Notes: generated from the letters alone by a model not told the origin. A stretch of 64,000 nt of DNA from Klebsiella planticola ATCC 33531 (GCF_000735435.1 NZ_JMPP01000070.1:31547-95546), one strand, 5' to 3'. Shown: positions 43,670 to 52,126, numbered from the stretch's first letter. Translations and numbers: made by a program.

Positions 43670-44097
43670 AGTTCGCCCTCCTGAGCCAGGGTGCTGATGA
43701 TACTGGCAAAGGAATAGCCGTCAGTATCGAGACACGCTATCAGTGCCAGCGTGTGGGAGATCAACTCCGGGTTAAATGTTTCCATGCTACGAACAACGGA
43801 GAACGGCTGGCCGCCACGGGTCACAAAAACGACCATCCAGCGCGTACTCAGCTCTCCCGGACTGCAGACCGCCACATCAAAATGACCGTGAGAGGGGGAA
43901 AAACGGATCTGTACCGGAAAGAATCCGCCGAATTCACTTTTGTACTCTCCGTTGACGTCCCAGCTCTCCGGACAGGACAGATCCCGCATCACGACATGGG
44001 TGAGTTCACGGCGAAAATCTTCACCGGCGGCGCGGTAGTCTTCCAGCTCTCCGGCGAACATGGTTTTCAGGACATCGGTGGTAATGATCGTGTGCAT
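43666..44097 (-). CDS. psiB: SOS inhibitor PsiB
   Basis: 143 aa from the ATG at 44097 (AAGGAG upstream). Features: ELTHVVMRDLSCPESWDVN, GGFFPVQIRFSPSHGHFD and SVVRSMETFNPELISH. PsiB binds free RecA and prevents filament formation, so the incoming single strand does not trigger the SOS response. Expressed early in recipients of F. The length equals F PsiB (144). Confidence 0.92.
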   Translation of the reverse strand: MHTIITTDVLKTMFAGELEDYRAAGEDFRRELTHVVMRDLSCPESWDVNGEYKSEFGGFFPVQIRFSPSHGHFDVAVCSPGELSTRWMVVFVTRGGQPFSVVRSMETFNPELISHTLALIACLDTDGYSFASIISTLAQEGEL

Positions 44098-44111
44098 AGG
44101 TTTCTCCTTAC

Positions 44112-44131
44112 CGCCGCCCCCCAGGGCGGCG
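44112..44131 (-). other. Intercistronic hairpin upstream of psiB
   Basis: CGCCGCCC-CCCA-GGGCGGCG, perfect 8-bp stem, immediately upstream of the psiB ribosome site. One of a series of similar hairpins between leading-region genes. Confidence 0.6.
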
Positions 44132-44140
44132 TCTCCGTTA

Positions 44141-46198
44141 TCAGGCGGCGCAGGCCGGGTTGTTATGGTCGGTGACGTGGTCGACATCAGCGTCTGTATC
44201 GCTCTGACTCGTTGCCAGACTGAGTTCAGACTTTGCGGCAGGCTGTTTCTGGTTGTCGGCACTGGTCATCCATTCCGGAACCCACCGGGTTTTTGACAGG
44301 AAGTGCTCTGCATGTTCAGCGGCATCCTTTTTCTTCATTTTCGCGGCGTCCTGTGCTGCGCCAGTCAGTCCGGCCTGAGAGAGTGCCTGTACAATGTGTG
44401 GCTGCTTCATGTGCGAGAAAAGGTTATCAGCCGTCGGTTTCCACCAGTCGCGAAGGTCAAACTGGATGGCGTTTTCCACCCCATCCAGCGAACTCTGGTG
44501 TTTACGACCAAACTCATCCTTGCCCTGTACACCATCAATAGAACAGGCGGTGCAGAAAGCCATCAACGCCATCAGGGTTGCGCCATCGAGCGTAAAGAAG
44601 GTGGTCATATCCTTTCGCCAGTTTTCCGGCAGCAGGGCTTCAAGGCGTTCTTTTTCAGCCTGGATTGCCTGAAACGCAACGCTGTTTTCACCGTCAGGTG
44701 CTTCACGGGTCAGCGCGTAATGCGACACACTCACGCTAATGCAGAACGGCTCTTTGACGGACGTCGTGGTATGGAAAACCGAATTACACAGTTTCCAGAC
44801 CATCAGCGCGATGGCTTTCTGCGGCTGCTGCAACAGGGCCGCCTGAACCGCCAGTGTGCGTTCAGAAGAAAGGCGGGTCAGCAACGGGACACTGACGGCG
44901 TCCAGCGGATCGACTTTTTCAGGAGCCTGATCGGTGGATGCATCCTTCTCCTTTATTTTTTCATCGGCGCACAGCACCACACCGCGCTGTACTTTCACCT
45001 CCTGACCAGTCCAGGAAACCACCACTCCGGCGGATTGCTTCATTTCATCGGGCCATGTCCGGTGTTCAGCGCGAAACTCAATGGTCTGCTGTTCATGCCA
45101 GACCTCATTGAGTTCACCTGCAACACGCTCCCCGTCATCCCCGGTATTTTGTACTTCGAGTTCTTCTTCGCGTTGTGCAAGGAAGGCAAGTCGTTCCGAT
45201 TCGGCTTCGGTATATGCCACAGGCGGGACAGCATGCAGACGCCAGATTTTAGTATCCTTCCCGTAGTGAGAAATCGGTTCAAGGCGGCCATCGCACCATG
45301 ACCAGCCTTCTGCTTCGCGAAGGTGTTCCGCGATACTCTGCAGTTTTTCCAGCAGGGCGGTATCGAGAGAAGCACTTTTGACATAGCCGCCGTTTTCGCT
45401 GCTGAAGAGATCAACCCGGATTTCTTCCGGACTGAATGCGGCCTCTCCCACAAAGCGGAATTTGTCGCCGTTTGTGGAGACCTCTTCTGAGGTAATGAGG
45501 TTACGGATCGAGGACACTGATACTTCATTATTCCAGGACCGTTTGCGGGCGGATTCCAGCACTTCCACCTGGCGTTTCTGATCGCTTTCGAGCGCCAGTG
45601 ACTGGCAGTGTTCGGTGGTGATTTCATCCTTCGCCAGCGCCTCCAGAATGTCGGGAGCCAGTTCGGTCAGCTTCAACATACGCTGAACATGACGGGTACC
45701 GAACCCCAGCAAGTCACCAATCTGCGCGGGGGTTTTCCCCTGTGCTGCCAGCGTGCGGAACCCGGCGATCTGTTCAGACGGATGCATTGCCATCTGCTGT
45801 TCGTTTTCTGCCATTGATGCCGCAACAGCCAGTTCATCAGGTACCTTTTTCACCATCACCTGATATCCGGCATCGATACGGTTTTCACTCTGCAGGAGCT
45901 GCAGAGCTTTCAGGCGACGACCACCTGCAGCCACACCACACTGCCCGTCATGAAGAGAATGAACGACCAGATTCTGCAACAGGCCAAGCGCTTCAATGGA
46001 GTCTGCCATTGAGCGTACTTTCTCCACCGGATAAGGGATGGTCCTGACGTTCAGGGGAGATTTTACCAGTGCCGTCACCGGGACATACTCAATCGGCGCG
46101 GCATCGAGAGCCGCTTTCAGGGCGGCGGCTTCGGCAGGTTTCACCGATTTTTTGCTGGTTTTTGGTGCAGTTTTTACCTTAGACTCTGTTGCAGACAT
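44141..46198 (-). CDS. ParB-like nuclease/HTH protein of the leading region
   Basis: 685 aa from the ATG at 46198 (GAGAGG upstream). N-terminal ParB/Srx domain: IEYVPVTALVKSPLNVR, SIEALGLLQNLVVH, GVAAGGRRLKALQLL. Then the HTH LLGFGTRHVQRMLKL. A long C-terminal region, partly acidic, with LFSHMKQPHIVQALSQAGL and FLSKTRWVPEWM near the end. Homologues lie upstream of psiB in many F-like plasmids. It is not the plasmid's partition ParB (that is at 59397-60371). Role unknown. Confidence 0.85.
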   Translation of the reverse strand: MSATESKVKTAPKTSKKSVKPAEAAALKAALDAAPIEYVPVTALVKSPLNVRTIPYPVEKVRSMADSIEALGLLQNLVVHSLHDGQCGVAAGGRRLKALQLLQSENRIDAGYQVMVKKVPDELAVAASMAENEQQMAMHPSEQIAGFRTLAAQGKTPAQIGDLLGFGTRHVQRMLKLTELAPDILEALAKDEITTEHCQSLALESDQKRQVEVLESARKRSWNNEVSVSSIRNLITSEEVSTNGDKFRFVGEAAFSPEEIRVDLFSSENGGYVKSASLDTALLEKLQSIAEHLREAEGWSWCDGRLEPISHYGKDTKIWRLHAVPPVAYTEAESERLAFLAQREEELEVQNTGDDGERVAGELNEVWHEQQTIEFRAEHRTWPDEMKQSAGVVVSWTGQEVKVQRGVVLCADEKIKEKDASTDQAPEKVDPLDAVSVPLLTRLSSERTLAVQAALLQQPQKAIALMVWKLCNSVFHTTTSVKEPFCISVSVSHYALTREAPDGENSVAFQAIQAEKERLEALLPENWRKDMTTFFTLDGATLMALMAFCTACSIDGVQGKDEFGRKHQSSLDGVENAIQFDLRDWWKPTADNLFSHMKQPHIVQALSQAGLTGAAQDAAKMKKKDAAEHAEHFLSKTRWVPEWMTSADNQKQPAAKSELSLATSQSDTDADVDHVTDHNNPACAA

Positions 46199-46230
46199 AA
46201 TTGATACCTCTCTGATATTGATGACTGTCT

Positions 46231-46253
46231 GCCGGACAGCCCCCCTGTCCGGC
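46231..46253 (-). other. Intercistronic hairpin upstream of the ParB-like gene
   Basis: GCCGGACAG-CCCCC-CTGTCCGGC, perfect 9-bp stem, between the DUF905 gene and the ParB-like gene. Confidence 0.6.
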
Positions 46254-46265
46254 ACCTCTTACTGC

Positions 46266-46499
46266 TTATTGCGTGTTACGGATGCCATAACGTTCGATAT
46301 AACGGTTGAGCCATTTCCCGGCATCCGCTTCAAAATTCCATGCGCGCCACACCATTTCGCCGTTCTGACGAACGACCAGGCGAAAATGCGAACCCTGATC
46401 GTCTTCAATGGCGACATTTTCAAACTGTGCCGCCACCGCTTCAGCCTGTGCTCTGGTGAAGGTGTCATCCGGTAACGGACCGTTATCGTAAATACTCAT
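46266..46499 (-). CDS. DUF905 family protein
   Basis: 77 aa. [18 protein letters not shown], then [19 protein letters not shown], then [20 protein letters not shown]: this is the DUF905 signature, close to YkfF of E. coli. No known function. Found regularly next to ssb in leading regions. Confidence 0.88.
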   Translation of the reverse strand: MSIYDNGPLPDDTFTRAQAEAVAAQFENVAIEDDQGSHFRLVVRQNGEMVWRAWNFEADAGKWLNRYIERYGIRNTQ

Positions 46500-46511
46500 C
46501 TCTCTCCTTTC

Positions 46512-46532
46512 GGCCCCACCTGGGCAGGGCCG
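46512..46532 (-). other. Weak intercistronic hairpin downstream of ssb
   Basis: GGCCC..GGGCC arms with a 10-nt loop between ssb and the DUF905 gene; weaker than the other members of the series. Confidence 0.4.
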
Positions 46533-46547
46533 GCCTGAAACGGGTTA

Positions 46548-47096
46548 TCAGAACGGGGCATCGTCATCCATCGGCGGGTAATCATCCGGGGACGGCTGCG
46601 GGGGTTGCTGGGACGGCGCGGCACTCTGACGGCCTTTTTTACCGCCCTTCGCTTTCGGGGATGCCACAGGGGGTTCAGCAGGTTGTACCGGAGTCTGCGG
46701 CTGTGCGGGCTGATGAGGTACGGCGCTCTCTGACGAACTGCCCTCACGACGCCCACCCAGCATCTGCATCGTGCCGTTCTGCCCGACCAGCACCTCGGTG
46801 ACATAGCGTGTGGTTCCGGCCTCATCCTGCCAGTTGCGGGTGCGCAGCTGGCCCTCGATGTAGACCTGAGCGCCTTTACGCAAGTATTCCCCCGCCACTT
46901 CCGCGAGCTTGCCGAACATGACCACACGGTGCCATTCGGTGTTTTCGCGCAGTTCCCCGCTCTGTTTGTCACGCCATGTTTCCGATGTGGCCAGCGTCAG
47001 GTTGGCCACCGCGCTCCCGTTGGGTATATAACGCACGTCCGGGTCCTGCCCCAGATGACCAACCAGAATGACTTTATTGATGCCTCGTGCTGCCAT
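46548..47096 (-). CDS. ssb: Single-stranded DNA-binding protein (plasmid SSB)
   Basis: 182 aa. OB-fold: [55 protein letters not shown] Gln/Pro-rich linker leads to the C-terminal tip PPMDDDAPF, which recruits host repair and replication proteins (host SSB ends DDDIPF). It coats the incoming strand and can supplement host SSB. Lies just downstream of repeat B1. Confidence 0.95.
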   Translation of the reverse strand: MAARGINKVILVGHLGQDPDVRYIPNGSAVANLTLATSETWRDKQSGELRENTEWHRVVMFGKLAEVAGEYLRKGAQVYIEGQLRTRNWQDEAGTTRYVTEVLVGQNGTMQMLGGRREGSSSESAVPHQPAQPQTPVQPAEPPVASPKAKGGKKGRQSAAPSQQPPQPSPDDYPPMDDDAPF

Positions 47097-47256
47097 GATG
47101 ACTCTCCTTACTCCGTTGTTTTGCTTTTAAAACCCCATCATCCGTTGAGTTACCGGAAGCCGCGGTTTTGACGTTTGCGGGAACCTGCTGTTTTGTTCCC
47201 GGAGGTATGGCCTTCACCCGTTTGAGAACCTTCGCCGCAAGGGCGTCAACGAGCAC
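47074..47256 (-). CDS. Possible 60-aa peptide in repeat B1
   Basis: GTG start with no clear ribosome site. Begins [19 protein letters not shown] and contains [11 protein letters not shown]. The N-terminal half is repeated at 50334-50489 while the C-terminal parts differ, which argues for selection on either the peptide or the underlying DNA. It overlaps the ssb start by 23 nt. It may be a leader peptide, or chance coding within a structured DNA element. Confidence 0.3.
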   Translation of the reverse strand: MLVDALAAKVLKRVKAIPPGTKQQVPANVKTAASGNSTDDGVLKAKQRSKESHHGSTRHQ

Positions 47257-47670
47257 GGCCCGGTGCAGCTGTCCGGGGTGAGCGGGAAATTTTTTCCGGT
47301 CTAATGGAGAGAAGCGAAATGGCCGGAAAAAATTTATTGCGAAAGGCCACGCCGGCCCTGGACAGCCAGGCGGGTTGTGCTTGTCTCAGCCCCGGCGAAA
47401 GGGACTTAAACGGTGAAAAGGCACAGGAGAGGAAATGAGCAGGGACCCGCCGCAACGTCGGGGCGCGGCACGCGAAACGGCGGTGCCCCTTACAGCCCGG
47501 CGGTCACTGGCCGGGGTGCAGGGAGCGCAGGGCACGGCGCGACAGGGCGGCGCCTCCGGAACGGAGGCTGCAAGCCTGCCGTTGACGTTGCGTCATGGGA
47601 TGGAAGCCCGACAGGGCGGAGACAGCCTGGCTGGCTCCGTTCACGACAGCCCGCCCGGACGCCCACTGCA
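47136..47670. repeat. Leading-region repeat B1 upstream of ssb (candidate single-stranded promoter)
   Basis: Matches 50370-50897 over about 530 bp with few differences. It contains a 13-bp inverted repeat AAATTTTTTCCGG / CCGGAAAAAATTT (47287-47299 with 47323-47335) and the GATGGAAGCCCG..TTCACGACAGCC core shared with A1 and A2. In F the ssb/psiB region is expressed from the single-strand promoter Frpo, so this is the best local candidate. Confidence 0.7.
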
Positions 47671-47929
47671 GGACCTGAAATAAACGAAGAGCAAAAAGAA
47701 AAGCCGGCAGAAACAGATGGATGACCACGCTCCATCAGCGGCTCATCCGGAACAGGAAAAAAGGAACAACAGTAAACCAGAATACCAGAAGGAAGAGAGG
47801 GACAGGATGAACGCGGAGAGGGAGAGCCGGCGGCGCGTCAGCGCGGCCCGGTCCTCCTGCGCCGCAGGCGTGCGGCCTTTTCCGGCGCGGCCAGACGGGG
47901 GCACACTCCCCCGCCGGGCTAACCGGCTT
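47671..47929. other. Non-coding stretch between repeat B1 and the methyltransferase gene
   Basis: GC-rich with short purine-rich runs (AGAGGGACAGGATGAACGCGG). Includes GCGCCGCAGGCGTGCGGCC, similar to CACCGCAGGTGCGCGGCC in repeat A1, so the end of the repeat unit is partly conserved here. No gene seen. Confidence 0.4.
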
Positions 47930-48493
47930 TCAGGCAGCTATCCTGAGCAGAACAGTTGAAACGTCGGTATACGTGAATGTGCCTCGCGGCAATGGCTCCC
48001 AGACATCAGCAAGCGGCTTCAGTATGGATTGTTGTCGCGGCCCGTTCAGACAGACCGCAGTGACCACGCCGCCGGGTGCCAGCAGCGTCACTGCCCGCTG
48101 TATATGCCGGATATCCTGCGCATGGTTAAACGGTGGATTCATGATAATTTTGCTGTAGTGCTTTTCCGGCCGGTATTCCAGAAAATCACCCAGCCAGACG
48201 CTGACGCCCGGGAAATGATCCCGGAGATGGCAGACCAAATCCGCGTTCAGCTCCACGGCGTCACACTGTGCCCGTGGCGCGCCTTCCCTGACCGCCCGTA
48301 GAATGGCGCCCGTTCCGGCGCTGGGCTCCAGAACATGATCAGAGTCCACCACCTCCGCCAGACTGACCAGCCGACGACAGAGCGGATCGGGCGAGACAAA
48401 CAGCTGTGAACTGGCCCGGATTTCTGTCACAGGCATCCGGTCATCCAGCCTGGCCCGCATCGTCTGAATACGCGCCCTGAGTTCTCTGTGCAT
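47930..48493 (-). CDS. Class I SAM-dependent (adenine-type) methyltransferase-like protein
   Basis: 187 aa. Motif I LEPSAGTGAILRAV and catalytic motif IV IIMNPPF place it among N6-adenine-type methylases. CDAVELNADLVCHLRDHFPG is the SAM ribose-binding region. It is short and has no visible target-recognition domain. ATG at 48493 with AGGGAGG upstream. A role in protecting incoming DNA is inferred only from context. Confidence 0.8.
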   Translation of the reverse strand: MHRELRARIQTMRARLDDRMPVTEIRASSQLFVSPDPLCRRLVSLAEVVDSDHVLEPSAGTGAILRAVREGAPRAQCDAVELNADLVCHLRDHFPGVSVWLGDFLEYRPEKHYSKIIMNPPFNHAQDIRHIQRAVTLLAPGGVVTAVCLNGPRQQSILKPLADVWEPLPRGTFTYTDVSTVLLRIAA

Positions 48494-48510
48494 AAGTCAA
48501 CCTCCCTGAT

Positions 48511-48533
48511 CTCCCCGGCAACCTGCCGGGGAG
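48511..48533 (-). other. Intercistronic hairpin upstream of the methyltransferase gene
   Basis: CTCCCCGGCA-ACC-TGCCGGGGAG, perfect 10-bp stem between the DUF3560 gene and the methyltransferase ribosome site. Confidence 0.6.
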
Positions 48534-48541
48534 TCTGCCTG

Positions 48542-49924
48542 TCATTTTTTCGGAATTTCAACGGTTTTCATGTCAGTGATATAGACATTCACCAGCGTAC
48601 AGCCGTGCGTCATGCAGCGGCGAAAGCGGTACGCGCCGTGCGTCTCAGTTTCGGCCACACCCCGGACAGCCTTATAGTCCCCCGGCATTCTGGCCCATTC
48701 GGCTTTGGTCATCTCCCGGGATCCCTCCCCCGGATAGTTGACGATCGGGGGACGTTTTGCGGCCTGTTTCGCGGTGCTGACCTCTTCGGCTGAGGGAGCT
48801 TTATAGTCAGTGATGCGGTCCGGGGTCAGTTTCATGGTGCCGCCGTAGCCCAGAAAACGGTAACAGGGAGTTTCCACCGAACTAACCTGACCATTGCTTT
48901 TGTTGATGCGGATGATGGTTAACCACTCGCCCCGGCTCAGCACCTGCCCGCCAGGCTCAAATTCCTGTGTCCGGGTGACCACACCGCCGCTTTCATCCAG
49001 CATGGCGCGCTCATAGCTCAGACGGTTGCGATAATGATGAACCCAGCGTTGCTGATGGCGGATTGTGCGTTCATGGCAGCGGATCGCAATATCCCGCGCC
49101 TGTTCAAAAGTAATGATGTCCTCAGACAGGGCAGAATGGAGAGACATCGAGCCCTCATACTGGCTTTTCTCTGCCGGGCGGGGGTATTTGTCTAGCGTGA
49201 AGCTGGCATAAATATGGTCATAATTACTGACCAGTAACGCCATTTTCAGATCAAGAGTCTGCGCGCGCCACATCGTCAGATACTTTTCAGACCGGGCAAT
49301 GTGCTTTTCTGCCTTGCGTAATTCCGCCTCAATTTTTTTGATACGACGGTAACGCACATCCGGACGCTCTTTGTACTTCGCGTGCCGTAAAGAGGCCTGC
49401 GCGCGCTCTTCCCAGTATTCTGCGCGTTCGAACAGCATCACCGCGCGTTTCATACCGTTTTCAATCTTCTGCGCATCCCGGCGCGCGCGGCGTTCGCTGT
49501 GATGGCCAACCAGGATCGGCTGACCGAAGGGGATAGCCGACGCCAGCGCGTCCACATGCGCAAGCTCCCGCTCAGATTCACCGGCGCGTTTGTCGCTGTA
49601 GTCGTTAAAGCGTTCCGCGCGTTGCTCCTGACGGTCAAAGAGTGTGCTGTCTTCGTCCCCGATATCACCGGCGAGAGACAGTAACACATCCTCGCGGCCC
49701 GGTGTCCAGGCTGGCGCCACAAACAGTCCCTGTTTCGGCGCCCACCGGAACCCCGCATCATGCACTTTTTTATACGTCTCTTCATCGAGACGGAGCGAGG
49801 CATAAAGCCGCAACTTGTTATCATCCGGGGAATAGGTCCCCCGATACATCTGGCCGATCTCCTCTTCAGCGCCGGTCTGCGGGATAGTGTCAGCACTGAG
49901 TGTCTGTGCAAAAGCCTGAGTCAT
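48542..49924 (-). CDS. DUF3560 domain protein
   Basis: 460 aa. N-terminal LRLYASLRLDEETYKKV and AGFRWAPKQGLFVAPAWTP. The middle is a long charged helical/coiled-coil region (about 90-240: RAEYWEERAQASLRHAKYK, KAEKHIARSEKYLTMW). The C-terminal domain has GEWLTIIRINKSNGQVSSV. DUF3560 proteins are common in plasmid leading regions and have no assigned function. AAGGAG upstream of the ATG. Confidence 0.85.
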   Translation of the reverse strand: MTQAFAQTLSADTIPQTGAEEEIGQMYRGTYSPDDNKLRLYASLRLDEETYKKVHDAGFRWAPKQGLFVAPAWTPGREDVLLSLAGDIGDEDSTLFDRQEQRAERFNDYSDKRAGESERELAHVDALASAIPFGQPILVGHHSERRARRDAQKIENGMKRAVMLFERAEYWEERAQASLRHAKYKERPDVRYRRIKKIEAELRKAEKHIARSEKYLTMWRAQTLDLKMALLVSNYDHIYASFTLDKYPRPAEKSQYEGSMSLHSALSEDIITFEQARDIAIRCHERTIRHQQRWVHHYRNRLSYERAMLDESGGVVTRTQEFEPGGQVLSRGEWLTIIRINKSNGQVSSVETPCYRFLGYGGTMKLTPDRITDYKAPSAEEVSTAKQAAKRPPIVNYPGEGSREMTKAEWARMPGDYKAVRGVAETETHGAYRFRRCMTHGCTLVNVYITDMKTVEIPKK

Positions 49925-49946
49925 AACTTTTCTCCTTCCTGCGGTT

Positions 49947-49966
49947 GCCGCCCCTCGCGGGGCGGC
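49947..49966 (-). other. Intercistronic hairpin upstream of the DUF3560 gene
   Basis: GCCGCCCC-TCGC-GGGGCGGC, perfect 8-bp stem. Confidence 0.6.
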
Positions 49967-49974
49967 TCACCTCA

Positions 49975-50205
49975 TCAGTTAAATGCGCGTTTCAGTTCGA
50001 GCGTGCGGAGCACCTGCCCAAAAGCGGCGTTTTTCATCGCGGGGATATGAACGCCGCGCCCCTTGCGGTGACTTCTGGCGATATGGCGGCCAAAAGCCTT
50101 TAACGCGGGGTCAATCTCCGGCGCGGGAATATCGGCGCGGAAAATGCGCGGATGACGGCGGGGCTTTACAGCCTCTGCGGAAGGTGAAACAATGGTAACG
50201 ATCAT
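49975..50205 (-). CDS. Hypothetical basic protein, 76 aa
   Basis: ATG at 50205 with AAGGAG upstream. Sequence: IVSPSAEAVKPRRHPRIF, then FGRHIARSHRKGRGVHIPAM, then FGQVLRTLELKRAFN. Strongly basic, possibly nucleic-acid binding. Shares an (R/K)-rich plus H(I/V)PAM segment with the 48-aa protein at 40024-40170. First gene of the operon behind repeat B2. Confidence 0.6.
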   Translation of the reverse strand: MIVTIVSPSAEAVKPRRHPRIFRADIPAPEIDPALKAFGRHIARSHRKGRGVHIPAMKNAAFGQVLRTLELKRAFN

Positions 50206-50272
50206 TACGTTAACTCCTTCTGGTAGTTAATGAAGCCGTAGAACCGTTCGAGCGATTTTTACGGCGTGGATT

Positions 50273-50296
50273 AAGCAGGGGCTACCCTGCTTTTTT
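50273..50296 (+). terminator. Hairpin with T-run, plus orientation
   Basis: AAGCAGGG-GCTA-CCCTGCTT followed by T to 50296 on the plus strand. Same following sequence (TTTTTTCATTTCTG) as the hairpin at 40242-40264. It points against the direction of the leading genes. Confidence 0.5.
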
Positions 50297-50333
50297 CATT
50301 TCTGCGGTTCGTTGTCTGCTTCTTCTGCCTCCT

Positions 50334-50489
50334 TTAATCAGCATCGTTTTTTTCCTGATTTTTAAAGAACATCACCCGTTGAGTTTCGGGAGCCGCGGTT
50401 TTGACGTTTGCGGGAACCGGCTGCGATATTCCCGATGGTATAAACTTCACCCGTTTGAGAACCTTCGCCGCAAGGGCGTCAACGAGCAC
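50334..50489 (-). CDS. Possible 51-aa peptide in repeat B2
   Basis: GTG start, no clear ribosome site. Begins [19 protein letters not shown] and contains [12 protein letters not shown]. Its first half matches the candidate peptide at 47074-47256; the ends are unrelated. Low confidence as a gene. Confidence 0.3.
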   Translation of the reverse strand: MLVDALAAKVLKRVKFIPSGISQPVPANVKTAAPETQRVMFFKNQEKNDAD

Positions 50490-50897
50490 GGCCCGGTGCA
50501 GATGTCCGGGGTGAGCGGGAAATTTTTTCCGGTCTAATGGAGCCTGCGGAATGGCCGGGGAAAATTTATTGCGAAAGGCCACGCCGGCCCTGGACAGCCA
50601 GGCGGGTTGTGCTTGTCTCAGCCCAGGCGAAAGGGGCTTAAACGGGTGATGCACCAGGAGCGGAACAGAGCGGGGACCCGCCGCAGCGTCGGAGCGCGGC
50701 ACGCGAAACGGCGGTGCCCCTTACAGCCCGGCGGTCACTGGCCGGGGTGCAGGGAGCGCAGGGCACGGCGCGACAGGGCGGCGCCTCCGGAACGGAGGCT
50801 GTAAGCCTGCCGTTGACGTTGCGTCATGGGATGGAAGCCCGGCAGGGCGGAGACAGCCAGGCTGGCTCCGTTCACGACAGCCCGCCTGGACGCCCGT
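50370..50897. repeat. Leading-region repeat B2 (candidate single-stranded promoter)
   Basis: Second copy of the B repeat. The hairpin arms are AAATTTTTTCCGG and CCGGGGAAAATTT, where the two differences from B1 are A to G changes that keep pairing as G-T wobbles on one strand. It lies upstream of the 49975-50205 gene. No other gene seen here. Confidence 0.65.
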
Positions 50898-50997
50898 CGT
50901 GAAAAAGGAACGTCAGGAACGGAAATTTTTTCCTTTTCTGTACAGCACAATGCTGTGCCAGGCTGAATTCAGGAAAGCAACCACTGGCCCACTCTCC

Positions 50998-51243
50998 TTA
51001 ACTTTCTTCTGTCTTCTGATATTCAGGAGCATTTGCGCGCGGCAGCTGCTGACTGTTCAGTCTGTGAATACGCAATCTTTCCCGGAAATACTCACGGAGA
51101 TGCCCAGGCTGTTCACGCTCCGCGAGTTCGGGCACAACAGGCTTGTTCATACGCTCCTGCCATGCGACGGCAGCGGCCGCTTTATCGACGGAGACTTTGT
51201 CCTGTTCTTCTTTTGAGAAAGAGGCGATATTCCACTTTGACAT
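50998..51243 (-). CDS. Hypothetical leading-region protein, 81 aa
   Basis: ATG at 51243 (another at 51249). SKWNIASFSKEEQDKVSVD, AAAAVAWQERMNKPVVPEL, HLREYFRERLRIHRL. Charged and helical, with no membrane segment. Small proteins of this type are frequent near klcA in enterobacterial plasmids. No strong ribosome site. Function unknown. Confidence 0.6.
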   Translation of the reverse strand: MSKWNIASFSKEEQDKVSVDKAAAAVAWQERMNKPVVPELAEREQPGHLREYFRERLRIHRLNSQQLPRANAPEYQKTEES

Positions 51244-51428
51244 CGGCATTACCGGTTAAGAAACAACTCAGGAGAGAGTATCCCCTTTCGTCGATCTTAT
51301 CGACCAGTAACGGAGAGAGCGTGTGCGGCGCCGCAGGCGCGGCGAAACGCCTCTCCGGCAGGCACAGCCTGCCAGGGTTTTGCGCGCGGGCAGACAGGCG
51401 CCCTCTCCTCCTGCGCCTGCCATCGTGC

Positions 51429-51620
51429 TTACCGTCCTTTTCCACCCTGTAAGATGAAATGACCGGCGAGATACACGGCACACTGACAGGTCATGTACTC
51501 GCAGATTTCATCCATGACCTGTGCGGTTGTCAGTTCCCGCTGACCGGCATCACGGCGGCGGGCATTAATCAGGGCTTTGTACTGTCGGAGTATTTCACGG
51601 GTTTCTGTTGCAATATTCAT
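51429..51620 (-). CDS. Hypothetical leading-region protein, 63 aa
   Basis: ATG at 51620 with AAGGAG upstream; the longer frame reaching 51755 lacks one. NIATETREILRQYKALINA, RRRDAGQRELTTAQVMDEI, CEYMTCQCAVYLAGHFI. Helical with three Cys. Lies between klcA and the 50998-51243 gene. Unknown function. Confidence 0.6.
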   Translation of the reverse strand: MNIATETREILRQYKALINARRRDAGQRELTTAQVMDEICEYMTCQCAVYLAGHFILQGGKGR

Positions 51621-51636
51621 CGGTATTCTCCTTAAC

Positions 51637-51655
51637 CGGCGGGATTTCCCCGCCG
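51637..51655 (-). other. Intercistronic hairpin upstream of the 63-aa gene
   Basis: CGGCGGG-ATTTC-CCCGCCG, perfect 7-bp stem between klcA and the 63-aa gene, just upstream of its AAGGAG. Confidence 0.55.
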
Positions 51656-51697
51656 TGTATGATTCCGTTACTGGATACATGCCGTCCGGGTCGTTAA

Positions 51698-52126
51698 TCA
51701 GTCCAGCGCGGCGTAAATGGCGTTGCATTCCGGGTGAAAGGTAATGTGATCCCAAATCTGGGCATCACGCAGCATGTAAAGGTGGGTCAGGGCCGGGTTA
51801 CCGCAGTCATGCCAGGACGCCAGACGACGGTTAACTGCCAGGCTGGTCAGAATAATGCCCGCCGCGTCGGCACTGACGGTACGATCGAACCAGTTTTCAC
51901 CGTTCACCAGATGAACCCGCCCGCAATCAGGCATCATGTAGCCACCCCCTTCTGGTAAGCGGATGAAGTGCCAGAAACCGCCGTCAACTTCAGGCATCCA
52001 TTTTTTCGCCAGGGCATACACCTGTAATTCTGCGATCATGAAATCCGTGCCGAACATGTACGGCAGGAAAGAAAGCCGATCGGACTCTTCAACATTCAGG
52101 ACAGGGCGCGTTGTCACATACTGCAT
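51698..52126 (-). CDS. klcA: Antirestriction protein KlcA
   Basis: 142 aa from the ATG at 52126 (GGAGG upstream). RLSFLPYMFGTDFMIAELQ, DGGFWHFIRLPEGGGYMMP, DRTVSADAAGIILTSLAVN and HPECNAIYAALD are KlcA/ArdB hallmarks. It blocks type I restriction in vivo. Second family member in this window and closer to classical KlcA than the copy at 38809-39339. Confidence 0.92.
   Translation of the reverse strand: MQYVTTRPVLNVEESDRLSFLPYMFGTDFMIAELQVYALAKKWMPEVDGGFWHFIRLPEGGGYMMPDCGRVHLVNGENWFDRTVSADAAGIILTSLAVNRRLASWHDCGNPALTHLYMLRDAQIWDHITFHPECNAIYAALD

Noticed and set aside
44303..45301. 332-codon plus-strand frame opposite the ParB-like gene
   Set aside because: Antisense shadow; the minus-strand frame has clear ParB domain motifs.
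47413..47724. Several overlapping frames in repeat B1
   Set aside because: They overlap each other in different frames within a repeated, hairpin-rich segment. Similar frames reappear in B2 only because the DNA is repeated.
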